From Mannheimia glucosida (GTDB lineage: Bacteria > Pseudomonadota > Gammaproteobacteria > Enterobacterales > Pasteurellaceae): 64,000 nt of DNA. The notes under the pieces are model-generated. The model saw only the letters and a program-made list of their open reading frames with translations, was not told the origin of the DNA and ran no database searches. Location of the stretch: contig NZ_CP176502.1 in assembly GCF_046267875.1 (NCBI RefSeq), forward strand, positions 682,001-746,000, given 5' to 3'. Position numbers and translations under genes: made by a program. The first letter of the stretch is position 1. Each line of letters opens with the position of its first letter. This document shows, in pieces, positions 25,291 to 34,083 of the stretch.

Positions 25291-25347
25291 AAGCAAGATA
25301 AAGTATTGAAACTAATTCAGTGTTTTATCTTGCTTAGGCTTTTTTTA
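25286..25347 (+). terminator. Leader terminator of the beta-glucoside operon
   Basis: A perfect 17-bp stem, AGCCTAAGCAAGATAAA with its complement at 25324-25340, is followed by seven T. It lies before bglF and is expected to stop transcription unless the antiterminator at 28914 binds RAT. Confidence 0.88.
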
Positions 25348-25373
25348 TTGTCTTATTTCAAGAGGACCGCATT

Positions 25374-27251
25374 ATGGCTAAAGATTTTAGTAAACTTGCG
25401 CAAGACATTCTCCGCTTGGTTGGGGGAGAGCAAAATATCCATTCGTTGGTACACTGTGCAACCCGTTTACGCTTTATATTAAAAGATCGGGAAAAAGCGG
25501 ATAAAGCTCACTTAGAGCAAACCGCCGGTGTGATTAGTGTGGTCGAAAGCGGTGGACAATTTCAAATCGTAATTGGCAATAATGTGCCAAAAGTCTATGC
25601 GGAAATAATGAATATCGCCAATATTCAAGCTAGCGACACCGATGAGTTGCCTAAGCCCTCACTCCTTAATCGGGGCATTGATTTTCTTGCGGGTTCCTTT
25701 ACCCCACTTATCGGTGTAATGGCAGGCGCCGGTATCTTAAAAGGCTTAATTGCGATTTTACAAGTTTCAGGATTATTAGATCCAACATCAGGTACATTTA
25801 CCGTGCTTGATGCCGCTGCCAGTTCAACCTTCTACTTCTTACCTATTTTGCTCGCCATTACTTGTGCCGCTAAGGTAAAAGCCAGCCCTTATATTGCAGT
25901 TGCCGTTGCAACAGCGTTAGTTTACCCAAGTATTGTTGAAGTTAGCTCAAGCGGTAAGCCACTAGACTTTTTAGGGTTTGAATTAGCAACAATGACGTAC
26001 ACTTATAGCGTCATTCCTATTTTGATTGCGGTGTGGGCTCAATCTTATATTCAACGTTTTTTTGAAAATCTCTGGCACGAAGCAGTCCGCAATTTCTTCG
26101 CACCTGCCTGTACCCTCCTTGTTGTTGTGCCATTAACCTTAGCCGTGATCGGCCCTATCGGTGGCGCTATCGGACACGGCATTGCTGCGGTATTAGCTTG
26201 GCTATATGAAGCCAGCCCGATTGCAACAGGGCTTGTGGTCGGGGCATTATGGCAAGTGTTGGTCATCTTCGGTATTCATTGGAGTATTGTCCCGATTATG
26301 ATTAACAATATGGCCGTTGTCGGTTTCGATTTAATCGGCCCACTCACTGCCGCCGCAGTATTAGGGCAAGCCGGTGCAACATTTGCCGTATTCCTCAAAT
26401 CACGCAATAAAGGCATTAAATCCCTTGCTGGTTCAACCACATTTAGCGGTGTATTGGGCATTACCGAGCCGTTGATTTATGGTATTACCTTACGTTTTAA
26501 AAAACCGTTTGTATGTGGTGTTTTAGGTGGAGCTGTCGGCGGAGCCGTGATTGGTTGGGGAGGCACAAAAATGTTTGCTTTCGGCTTCTCAGGCTTACTG
26601 CTCTATCCGGTGATTATCGGTGAGGGATCAAACATTGTAATGTACACGGTAGGAATGGTGGTGGCATTTATTACCGCAGGTATCTTGACCTATTTATTCG
26701 GTTATAGTGATGCAATGTTGCCGCAAACAGCGGATACCGCCAAAGCAGAAAAACCACAAAACGCTCAGGTTTCGACTATTCCGCTGGAAAAATTTAATGT
26801 GGTTAGCCCATTGGAAGGTAAATTGCATAAACTAAATAGCATTGCAGACCCAATGTTTGCCTCCGAAGCATTAGGCAAAGGGGTTGCCATCGAACCAACT
26901 AAAGGTGAACTGCTATCCCCTGTAAACGGCACAATCAGCTCCGTCTTTCCGACCAAGCACGCTTATAACATTGTATCCGATGACGGCTTAGAGATTTTAA
27001 TCCATATCGGAATGGATACCGTCCAACTCAACGGCAAACATTTTGAGTCTTTCGTCAAAGATGGAGAACGCATTCAAGCCGGACAACTTCTGGGAACCTT
27101 TGATCTTGATGCCATTAAAGCTGCCGGCTACAGCACCATTACCCCTGTGATTATTGCAAATACAGACGATTACTTAGATGTGATTGCCTCTCAAGAAGCA
27201 CATATTTATCAACGTGAGCCGTTGCTTAAAGTATTACTGAACAAATCATAA
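25374..27251 (+). CDS. bglF: Beta-glucoside-specific PTS EIIBCA
   Basis: This 625-aa protein imports and phosphorylates beta-glucosides. Domain order is EIIB (about 1-80; phospho-Cys in LVHCATRLRF near residue 25), EIIC (about 100-445; about ten membrane segments, GITEPLIYGITLRFK) and EIIA (about 475-625; phospho-His in LEILIHIGMDTVQLNGKHF). Length and order match BglF/BglP. AAGAGGA precedes the ATG. It heads an operon with a 6-phospho-beta-glucosidase gene and an antiterminator gene. A CRP site and RAT-terminator leader lie upstream. Confidence 0.94.
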   Translation: MAKDFSKLAQDILRLVGGEQNIHSLVHCATRLRFILKDREKADKAHLEQTAGVISVVESGGQFQIVIGNNVPKVYAEIMNIANIQASDTDELPKPSLLNRGIDFLAGSFTPLIGVMAGAGILKGLIAILQVSGLLDPTSGTFTVLDAAASSTFYFLPILLAITCAAKVKASPYIAVAVATALVYPSIVEVSSSGKPLDFLGFELATMTYTYSVIPILIAVWAQSYIQRFFENLWHEAVRNFFAPACTLLVVVPLTLAVIGPIGGAIGHGIAAVLAWLYEASPIATGLVVGALWQVLVIFGIHWSIVPIMINNMAVVGFDLIGPLTAAAVLGQAGATFAVFLKSRNKGIKSLAGSTTFSGVLGITEPLIYGITLRFKKPFVCGVLGGAVGGAVIGWGGTKMFAFGFSGLLLYPVIIGEGSNIVMYTVGMVVAFITAGILTYLFGYSDAMLPQTADTAKAEKPQNAQVSTIPLEKFNVVSPLEGKLHKLNSIADPMFASEALGKGVAIEPTKGELLSPVNGTISSVFPTKHAYNIVSDDGLEILIHIGMDTVQLNGKHFESFVKDGERIQAGQLLGTFDLDAIKAAGYSTITPVIIANTDDYLDVIASQEAHIYQREPLLKVLLNKS

Positions 27252-27257
27252 GCCTGT

Positions 27258-27300
27258 AAGCGGTCGGCTTTTGCAAAAAATCGGCAAAATTTGACCGCTT
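27258..27300. terminator. Inverted uptake-sequence pair after bglF
   Basis: AAGCGGTC and GACCGCTT flank an AT-rich loop between bglF and the glucosidase gene. It may end part of the transcripts. Confidence 0.6.
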
Positions 27301-27373
27301 GGAAAGAAACTTTTGATTTAAACACCCTACAAACGGTGAAAAATTCATAACATTTTACAAACAGGAGCAAATT

Positions 27374-28843
27374 ATGCGTCATTTAAAACCATTTCCAACA
27401 GATTTCTTATGGGGCGGGGCAACCGCTGCGAACCAAATTGAGGGTGGGTTCGATCAAGGAGGCAAAGGGCTATCTTCTGCCGATATGGTTGCTTATGTAC
27501 CGAAAGCGGAACGAGGAGCCCACAGCGCCTCAATTGAAGTCTCTTCTCAACGTATTGAAGATATTCTTTCTGGCAAATTCCAAGCTCGTTTCCCAAAACG
27601 AGACGGCATTGATTTCTACCATACTTACAAAGAAGATATTGCACTGCTTGCAGAAATGGGCTTCAAAATGTTCCGTATTTCCCTGCATTGGGCAAGAATT
27701 TTCCCGAATGGTTATGATGAACAACCTAATGAAGAAGGATTAGCCTTTTATGATCGTGTTTTTGATGAACTGCTCAAACACGGCATTCAACCGATGGTGA
27801 CACTCTGCCATTATGAAATTCCGTTGGGCTTAGTTCAAAAATATAACGGTTTCTTGGCTCGTGAAACTGTCGATCATTTTGTACGTTATGCCGAAACGGT
27901 GTTTACACGCTACAAAGATAAAGTGAAGTATTGGCTTACTTTCAATGAAATCAATATGGTGACGATGCACAGCCCGTACACCGGTGCTGGCGTCGTGTTA
28001 GATCGTCTCCCTGAAAGCGAACACGAAAATGCCAAATACCAAGCATTACATCATCAATTTATCGCCAGCAGTTTAGCGACCAAAGCCCTGCACGACATCA
28101 TTCCTGACGGCAAAATGGGCTGTATGTTGGCTCGAATGCTACATTATGCGCTGACTGCCGATCCTATCGATCAGCGTAAAGCACAATGGGGAAACCAACA
28201 AAATCTCTTCTATACCGATGTACACGCACGTGGCGAATACCCGAAATATATGTTACGCCACTGGGCGGAAAATAATGTGCATATTAAAAAAGAAGCGGGC
28301 GATGATGCGATTTTGAAGCAGTATCCAGTCGATTTCATCTCATTTAGTTACTATATGTCGGTATGTGTGACTCAGCACAATGATAAAGCCGAAAAAGTGG
28401 GCGGTAATTTAATTGAAGGCGTCAAAAATCCATATCTGCAAGCCTCAGACTGGGGCTGGCAAATTGACCCTGTCGGTTTGCGCATTGCCCTAAACGAAAT
28501 GTACGACCGCTATCAAAAACCACTCTTTATTGTGGAAAACGGACTGGGTGCTTACGATAAAGTAGAAGACGGAAAAGTTCACGATAGCTACCGCATTGAC
28601 TACCTCCGAGCGCATATTGAACAAATGCAAGAGGCGATCAGCGATGGTGTCGATTTACTCGGGTATTTGGAATGGGGGCCGATTGACTTAGTCAGCATGT
28701 CAACCTCTGAAATGTCAAAACGCTATGGCTTTATTTTTGTGGACATTGACGATGATGGCAATGGCTCTCGCCAACGTCTGCGTAAAGACTCCTTCTTCTG
28801 GTATAAAAAAGTCATTGCCTCAAATGGTGCCGATCTCGCTTAA
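27374..28843 (+). CDS. bglA: 6-Phospho-beta-glucosidase (GH1)
   Basis: The 489-aa enzyme hydrolyses phosphorylated beta-glucosides delivered by BglF. GH1 marks are FLWGGATAANQIEGG at the start, acid/base Glu in WLTFNEINMV near residue 190, and nucleophile Glu in LFIVENGLGA near 388. STSEMSKRYGFIFVD near the end is the family's phosphate-binding segment (Ser, Lys, Tyr). The name bglA versus bglB is by overall resemblance. ACAGGAG precedes the ATG. Confidence 0.92.
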   Translation: MRHLKPFPTDFLWGGATAANQIEGGFDQGGKGLSSADMVAYVPKAERGAHSASIEVSSQRIEDILSGKFQARFPKRDGIDFYHTYKEDIALLAEMGFKMFRISLHWARIFPNGYDEQPNEEGLAFYDRVFDELLKHGIQPMVTLCHYEIPLGLVQKYNGFLARETVDHFVRYAETVFTRYKDKVKYWLTFNEINMVTMHSPYTGAGVVLDRLPESEHENAKYQALHHQFIASSLATKALHDIIPDGKMGCMLARMLHYALTADPIDQRKAQWGNQQNLFYTDVHARGEYPKYMLRHWAENNVHIKKEAGDDAILKQYPVDFISFSYYMSVCVTQHNDKAEKVGGNLIEGVKNPYLQASDWGWQIDPVGLRIALNEMYDRYQKPLFIVENGLGAYDKVEDGKVHDSYRIDYLRAHIEQMQEAISDGVDLLGYLEWGPIDLVSMSTSEMSKRYGFIFVDIDDDGNGSRQRLRKDSFFWYKKVIASNGADLA

Positions 28844-28855
28844 TTGCGATTGATA

Positions 28856-28900
28856 CAAGCGGTTGTTTTTCGTAAAATTTTTGCGAATTTCGACCGCTTG
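28856..28900. terminator. Inverted uptake-sequence pair before the antiterminator gene
   Basis: CAAGCGGT and ACCGCTTG flank an AT-rich loop in the gap between bglA and the licT-type gene. Confidence 0.6.
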
Positions 28901-28913
28901 GATAGGGAATACT

Positions 28914-29753
28914 ATGCTAAAAATTACCAAGATCTTCAACAACAATGCCATTCAAGCTGAAAATGAATTTCAGACGGAACTTGTCGTGCTTGGCAAGGGC
29001 ATTGCGTTTGGGAAGAAAGTGGGGGATTTAGCCGATGAAAGCTCGGTTGAGAAAACATTTAGCCTAAATAAAAGCCTGTTTGCCACACGTTTAACTGAAA
29101 TTTTAAGTGAAATTCCGCAAGAATATTTTCAGTTAGTTAATCGAGTGGTGAATTTTGCCAATCAACAATTAGGCACAACCTTATCCAACAGCATCTTTGT
29201 CAGCCTGCCTGATCATCTCTTTCACGCCGTTGAAAGAGTGAAACAGCAGCAATCGCTTTCTAACGGATTGCTGTTTGAGATCCAACGGCTATATAAGCAG
29301 GAATTTGCCATTGGCTTATATACATTAGAACTCATTGAAAAAATGTTTGGGGTAAAAATGGCAGAAGATGAAGCCGGTTTTATCGCTCTGCACATTTTTA
29401 ATGCCCGCACCGATGGTTCAACGATGAATGATACCTATCGAGCTACGCAAATGATTAAAGATATTTTGAATATGGTGGGGTATCATTTTAATTTGAAATT
29501 AGATGAGCAAAGCTATGATTACGCCCGCTTTTTAACCCATCTACAACATTTTGCCCAACGTTTTTTTGTCAGTACCAGTGCTGCATTAGGCGATGATTTT
29601 CTCTATCAACAAACCAAAATCGCTTATCCAAAGGCCTATCAATGCGTGGAAAAAATCAATAAATACCTCACCTCTGCTTATCAAAAATCATTGAATGAAG
29701 ATGAACAACTCTATTTAATGATTCATATTCAACGTGTCGTTTCTCATCAATAG
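28914..29753 (+). CDS. BglG/LicT-family transcription antiterminator
   Basis: This 279-aa protein has an N-terminal RNA-binding CAT domain (MLKITKIFNNNAIQAENE ... VVLGKGIAFGKKVGD, about 1-55) and two PRD domains (about 65-170 and 172-279) with conserved His in SLPDHLFHAVER, ALHIFNAR and LMIHIQRV. These are phosphorylated by PTS proteins. It should bind the RAT site at 25264 when beta-glucosides are present. An upstream in-frame start lies in an uptake sequence; ATG at 28914 gives the normal LicT N-terminus and has GGGA before it. Confidence 0.93.
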   Translation: MLKITKIFNNNAIQAENEFQTELVVLGKGIAFGKKVGDLADESSVEKTFSLNKSLFATRLTEILSEIPQEYFQLVNRVVNFANQQLGTTLSNSIFVSLPDHLFHAVERVKQQQSLSNGLLFEIQRLYKQEFAIGLYTLELIEKMFGVKMAEDEAGFIALHIFNARTDGSTMNDTYRATQMIKDILNMVGYHFNLKLDEQSYDYARFLTHLQHFAQRFFVSTSAALGDDFLYQQTKIAYPKAYQCVEKINKYLTSAYQKSLNEDEQLYLMIHIQRVVSHQ

Positions 29754-29762
29754 TCTGCGAAT

Positions 29763-30479
29763 TTGGCAAATTTCATTTATAATCTGCTTTATTTTTTGAT
29801 ACAAGCGGTGATTTTTGTGGAAAAATTTGCAAATTTGCTTACTGGTAAAACACGTGAGCATTTAGTGCCGTTGCCGAATCCTCTTTCGGATAAACATTAC
29901 CTTCAGCCTCAGGTGGTTGAGGCATTTTTGGCGTTGCAGCAGGCAGCAAAACAAGCCGGCTTTAATTTACAGCCAGCCAGTACCTTTCGTGATTTTGAAC
30001 GCCAAAAAGGGATTTGGAATGCGAAGTTTAGGGGGGAGCGTAAGGTTCACGATGATAATGGGGTTGCGATTGATATGGCGGCATTATCGGATCTTGAAAA
30101 GTGCAGAGCAATGTTACGATGGTCTGCAGTGCCGGGGGCGAGTCGGCATCATTGGGGAACGGAAATTGATATTTTTGACCCTGACTTATTGCCGGAAAAT
30201 ACGCCTTTGCTGCTTGAGCCGTGGGAATATTTAGATGGTGGCTATTTTGCCGGCTTAACCAAGTGGTTACACGCTAATGCGGAAACATTTGGCTTTTATT
30301 TCCCGTTTAACGGCAAACATTCTCGAGTGGGTTTTGAGCCGTGGCATATTAGCTATCGCCCGATTTCAAATGAATATGAGCAATGCTTTAACGATGAAAT
30401 CTTAAAAGCTGCGTGGCAAGATGAAGATGTGGCGGGTAAGGAATGCTTGCTTGAACATTTTGAAGAATTACTAAAATGA
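29763..30479 (+). CDS. M15-family D-alanyl-D-alanine carboxypeptidase-like protein
   Basis: This VanY/M15B-like zinc peptidase trims peptidoglycan stem peptides. The domain (about residues 45-215) has STFRDFERQKGIW, ASRHHWGTEIDIFD near residue 132 (SxHxxGxxxD zinc ligands) and FEPWHISYRP near 198 (second His). The start is doubtful: the frame opens with TTG and the first about 35 residues come from an uptake-sequence pair, so the true start could be a GTG or TTG inside. If the long form is real, it gives an N-terminal membrane anchor. It overlaps rsmJ by 4 bp. Confidence 0.78.
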   Translation: MANFIYNLLYFLIQAVIFVEKFANLLTGKTREHLVPLPNPLSDKHYLQPQVVEAFLALQQAAKQAGFNLQPASTFRDFERQKGIWNAKFRGERKVHDDNGVAIDMAALSDLEKCRAMLRWSAVPGASRHHWGTEIDIFDPDLLPENTPLLLEPWEYLDGGYFAGLTKWLHANAETFGFYFPFNGKHSRVGFEPWHISYRPISNEYEQCFNDEILKAAWQDEDVAGKECLLEHFEELLK

Positions 30480-31228
30480 TCCAATTAATTAACGAAACCC
30501 AACAACACGACAAATTCCGCCAAATTTGCGACAAATGGCAGCTGGTTGAAGACAAATCCAGCCCGTTAGCCTTAGTGCTAACGGAGGAACGGCTGGAATT
30601 ACGCAAATTGGACGAACCCAAGCTCGGGGCGATTGCGGTGAATTTTGTGGACGGTACGATGGCACATCGGCGTAAATTCGGTGGTGGGCGAGGTGAAGCC
30701 GTTGCGAAAGCGGTCGGCATTAAAGGGGATTATTTGCCAACTGTGATTGATGCGACAGCCGGTTTAGGGCGAGATGCTTTTGTATTAGCAGCGGTTGGTT
30801 GTAAAGTGCTGTTAGTGGAACGCAATCCGATTGTCGCTGCCTTGTTGGAGGATGGTTTAAACCGAGCTTATCAAGATGTGGAAATCGGCAGTTTTATGCA
30901 AGAAAGAATGATCTTAGCCGATGTTCGAGACATTTCTCAGTTAGATCCACAATCCCAAATGGCTGAGGTGGTGTATTTAGATCCGATGTATCCGCACAAA
31001 CAAAAAAGTGCGTTGGTGAAAAAAGAAATGCGAGTGTTTCAACATTTAGTCGGGGCGGATTTGGATTCGGACAGCTTTTTCTTACCTGCAAAAGCATTGG
31101 CAAAAAAACGCGTAGTCGTTAAACGCCCGGACTATGCCCCGTTTTTAGCGGAGCAAAAGCCTGATTTTTCACACACCACCAAAAATCATCGTTTTGATGT
31201 TTATCTTTCTCACCTGAAAAACGGTTAA
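30476..31228 (+). CDS. rsmJ: 16S rRNA (guanine1516-N2)-methyltransferase
   Basis: RsmJ methylates G1516 of 16S rRNA. The 250-aa protein has VDGTMAHRRKFGGGRGEAVAKAVG near residue 58, the SAM-binding VIDATAGLGRDAFVLA near 91, and VVYLDPMYPHKQKSALVKKEMR near 164. It starts in an ATGA overlap with the upstream peptidase gene. Confidence 0.94.
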   Translation: MIQLINETQQHDKFRQICDKWQLVEDKSSPLALVLTEERLELRKLDEPKLGAIAVNFVDGTMAHRRKFGGGRGEAVAKAVGIKGDYLPTVIDATAGLGRDAFVLAAVGCKVLLVERNPIVAALLEDGLNRAYQDVEIGSFMQERMILADVRDISQLDPQSQMAEVVYLDPMYPHKQKSALVKKEMRVFQHLVGADLDSDSFFLPAKALAKKRVVVKRPDYAPFLAEQKPDFSHTTKNHRFDVYLSHLKNG

Positions 31229-31413
31229 AGGTGGATCAGGATCGGTTTTTACAAAACTTTAACTTGAAAAGTGATCGTATCTGATAGGCAAGCGGTTATT
31301 TTTACAGTAAAATTTGCTTTTCGCTTGTTCTTTTGGAAATGCAAGTATAGCTAAGCACCCAATGCAGGCGTTGGTACAAATTATTTATAGCTAATTTATA
31401 AGAGGCGGTTATC

Positions 31414-32289
31414 GTGCCACAACGTGATTATGTTGCTCGTTCAAACGAGAAAAAAAGCAAAAAAAATCAAAAAGAGAGTAATGTCAAAAAGATTTTAATG
31501 CTGATTATTGGTTTAATTTTATTATGCGCTATTGGTTTATGGTTTTTAAAATCAAGTGCTCCTACGCCAATAGTGCCGACTACAACACAGCCAAGTAATC
31601 CGCAAGCAAAAAGCGAATTACCAAGTCGACCGGAAGAGACTTGGAGTTATATTCGTGATTTAGAAACCCGTACAGTGATTACCGATAATAGCCAAACTTC
31701 ACAGGAACGTTTGGCACAATTAACAGCTGAACAAAAGCAGCAAATTGAAGAAAGACGCAAGCAAGAAGAAGCACGTTTAGCCGCTGAGCAAGCTCAACAA
31801 AAGCCTGCGACCGATGTATCTGCTACAGAATCGGCTCCGAAAACAGAGGAAGTTAAGTCGTTAACGGAAGAAGAATTAGCAGCAAAAAAAGCACAGGAGC
31901 AAGCTTTAGCACAAAAGCAAGCGGAAGAGAAACGCAGACAAGCAGAGCTTAAAAAACAGCAGGAAGAGAAAAAAGCTGAGCAAGCTAAGTTAGCGGAAGA
32001 AAAAGCGAAAAAAGAGCAGCCGGCTAAAATTGTAGCAAGTGTTGCAACACCGGCAGATAAAGCTGCAAATCAGGCGGGTAAATTTGGGTTACAGTGCGGT
32101 GCATTTAAAAATAAAGCCCAAGCCGAAAATATGCAAGCAAGATTGGCAATGGCAGGTTTTAACGCCCGTATCGCAAGCAGTGCCGATTGGAACCGTGTTT
32201 TTGTCGGCCCAATTGGCGATAGAGCAGCAACGTCAAGAGCGCAATCGAATGCCCGTAGTGTAGCGGAATGCGTGATTGTAGCGATGTAA
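31414..32289 (+). CDS. ftsN: Cell division protein FtsN (SPOR domain)
   Basis: FtsN triggers septal peptidoglycan synthesis. This 291-aa protein has a cytoplasmic start (MPQRDYVARSNEKKSKK), one membrane segment near residues 26-43, a long charged Glu/Lys/Ala/Gln linker and a C-terminal SPOR domain (about 225-291; FGLQCGAFKNKAQAENMQARLAMAGFNA). Start codon is GTG, with AAGAGGCGG before it; the QRDY start supports this. Confidence 0.93.
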   Translation: MPQRDYVARSNEKKSKKNQKESNVKKILMLIIGLILLCAIGLWFLKSSAPTPIVPTTTQPSNPQAKSELPSRPEETWSYIRDLETRTVITDNSQTSQERLAQLTAEQKQQIEERRKQEEARLAAEQAQQKPATDVSATESAPKTEEVKSLTEEELAAKKAQEQALAQKQAEEKRRQAELKKQQEEKKAEQAKLAEEKAKKEQPAKIVASVATPADKAANQAGKFGLQCGAFKNKAQAENMQARLAMAGFNARIASSADWNRVFVGPIGDRAATSRAQSNARSVAECVIVAM

Positions 32290-32302
32290 AGTTAATTAAC
32301 AT

Positions 32303-32333
32303 AAAAAGAGAGCCTGAGAAGGCTCTCTTTTTT
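32303..32333. terminator. Bidirectional terminator between ftsN and ubiF
   Basis: AAAAAGAGAGCCT and AGGCTCTCTTTTTT form a strong stem between the convergent genes. Confidence 0.88.
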
Positions 32334-33513
32334 ATATCCCAATCGCATATTTCAAAGCTTGCTTTTTGATTGGTGACACTTTATCTGCCAAAACTAAACC
32401 GATATTGCGGGCTATTTTGAGCGGTAATAAATCAGTCTTAAACGCTTTATAAAAAACGTCCATTCCTGTTTGCATCAGTAAATTATCCGGTTTGCGTTTT
32501 TGCTCATAACGCTTAAGCATCTGCTCACTTGCAAAATTTTCGCCTTTTTTGACCGCTTGTTCAAACACTTCCAGCAAGGTTTTTACATCTTTAAAGCCTA
32601 AATTTACACCTTGTCCGGCAAGCGGATTAATGGTGTGAGCCGCATCTCCAACTAACACCACCCCATTTTGCACATAGTGCTGAGCGTGCTGGCGGGTTAG
32701 CGGGAAAGCTCCTGAAGCCTGCACCTGAATTTTACCTAATTCTGCATTGAGTCTGCTTGGGAAATGTTGCTCAATCGCAACCCTTAGCTTTTCTGCCGAA
32801 AGCGTTTTTAGCTCGGCAATTTTTTGTGGCGAGTCGTACCAAACAACACAACCGTGATTGCCGGAAAGCGGTAAAAAGGCTCGAGGGCCGGTTGAATAGA
32901 ATTGTTGCCAAGTGCCGCTTGGAGCAGGTTTTTCGGTGGTAACGGTGGCGAGTAAACAATGTTGGCGATATTGCCAAGCAGTTAAACCAATGCCTGCCCA
33001 TTGGCGAACCTGCGAATTTGCACCGTCTGCGGCAATCAGAAGTGGGGCTGCAAAGGTGTTGCCATCAACCGTTACTTCCCAATATTCACCGGTTTTATTT
33101 GCAAAAATTTGCTCAAATCCGACCGCTTGCAGGCAGTTTGGATATTGCTTTAATTGCTCCCATAACGCAATTTGGAGGACGTTGTTTTCGACCATATCGC
33201 CGAGCTTTTCCAAGCCTAAGTCAGTTGCTGAAAAAAGGGTGTTGAAACCATCAATTTCCCACGTTTCGAGCTGGGTATAAGGGCAGGTTCTCATTGAAGA
33301 AATTTGTTCCCATACGCCTAATTTTTCTAGCAGTTGAATTGAGCCCATACTAATCGCGGAAATTCGCAAATCGTAGCCTGAATCAGGATTAAAAGTCGGC
33401 AGAGGGTTTTTCTCCAACAAAGCTAAACGAAGCCCCTGTTTTGCTAATCCTAGGGCAGTCGCAGCCCCAATCATACCGCCACCAATGACAATTATATCTA
33501 ATTCAGTTTTCAT
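32332..33513 (-). CDS. ubiF: 2-Octaprenyl-3-methyl-6-methoxy-1,4-benzoquinol hydroxylase
   Basis: UbiF is a flavin monooxygenase of aerobic ubiquinone synthesis. The 393-aa protein has the FAD dinucleotide motif IIVIGGGMIGAATALGLA at the start, the ISAIS motif near 52, IAADGANSQVRQWAGIG near 165 and the second FAD motif LVGDAAHTINPLAGQGVNLG near 290. Residue runs such as WQQFYSTGPRAFLPL and CPYTQLETWE match E. coli UbiF better than UbiH or UbiI. The ATG at 33513 has AGGAAG before it; the longer form does not look native. Confidence 0.9.
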   Translation of the reverse strand: MKTELDIIVIGGGMIGAATALGLAKQGLRLALLEKNPLPTFNPDSGYDLRISAISMGSIQLLEKLGVWEQISSMRTCPYTQLETWEIDGFNTLFSATDLGLEKLGDMVENNVLQIALWEQLKQYPNCLQAVGFEQIFANKTGEYWEVTVDGNTFAAPLLIAADGANSQVRQWAGIGLTAWQYRQHCLLATVTTEKPAPSGTWQQFYSTGPRAFLPLSGNHGCVVWYDSPQKIAELKTLSAEKLRVAIEQHFPSRLNAELGKIQVQASGAFPLTRQHAQHYVQNGVVLVGDAAHTINPLAGQGVNLGFKDVKTLLEVFEQAVKKGENFASEQMLKRYEQKRKPDNLLMQTGMDVFYKAFKTDLLPLKIARNIGLVLADKVSPIKKQALKYAIGI

Positions 33514-33619
33514 TTTTTCTTCCTTTTTGGTTAGGCAAAATACTGCTAAAACGCCTTGAATTGTAGTCCATTTAAGATTAGGATAAAACCGATTTATTCG
33601 TTTCGTTAAGGAGCATTTT

Positions 33620-33955
33620 ATGTCTTGCAAAACTCACGCAAACCACGATCACGAACACGGCGAAGGCTGTGGTCATACTGCTATTAAACATAACGACCAC
33701 ATCGACTATTTACACGATGGGCATTTACACCACAAACACGGTGATCACTATGACGAACACGTTTTAGAGGTGAATGAAACCAACCCGGCAGAATGTAATG
33801 CCGCTCATTGCTGCGGCGACCACGTTCACGGTGAGGGTTGCGGACACGAAGCAGTGCCGCACGGCGATCATATCGACTACATCGTGAATGGGCGTTTGCA
33901 CCACCAACACGGCGACCACTGCGATGACCACGGGCCGGTTGAAATTGTGAAATAA
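33620..33955 (+). CDS. Histidine-rich protein with internal duplication, putative metal binding
   Basis: This 111-aa protein has about a quarter His residues plus several Cys. It consists of two related halves, residues 13-47 and 70-104, each with HGEGCGH, then HxDHIDY, then a G-LHH-HGDH segment. No signal peptide or membrane segment is visible. The composition suggests binding of zinc, nickel or another transition metal, as sensor, store or chaperone. This is inference; I know no function for this family. It is divergent from ubiF and ends in a good terminator, so it is its own unit. Confidence 0.8.
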   Translation: MSCKTHANHDHEHGEGCGHTAIKHNDHIDYLHDGHLHHKHGDHYDEHVLEVNETNPAECNAAHCCGDHVHGEGCGHEAVPHGDHIDYIVNGRLHHQHGDHCDDHGPVEIVK

Positions 33956-33963
33956 GATTTTTG

Positions 33964-33990
33964 ATGGGAGGTTTTAGCCTCCCATTATTA
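33964..33990 (+). terminator. Terminator of the His-rich gene
   Basis: ATGGGAGG-N6-CCTCCCAT is an 8-bp stem followed by TATTATTTTT. Confidence 0.75.
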
Positions 33991-33991
33991 T

Positions 33992-34013
33992 TTTTGCGAT
34001 CTCGCTCGAAAAA
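33992..34013 (+). promoter_or_regulatory. CRP-S competence site before comM
   Basis: Core TGCGA-TCTCGC-TCGAA with flanking T and A runs matches the CRP-S sites of Pasteurellaceae competence genes, which need Sxy with CRP. The centre is about 48 bp before a -10 box TATGCT at 34051. It lies right after the terminator of the His-rich gene. Confidence 0.88.
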
Positions 34014-34083
34014 TTGAACATTCCTGCTACCCCTCTCCCGATTTTCCTTTTATGCTCTCGACACTGATTTCTAACACCGAAAA

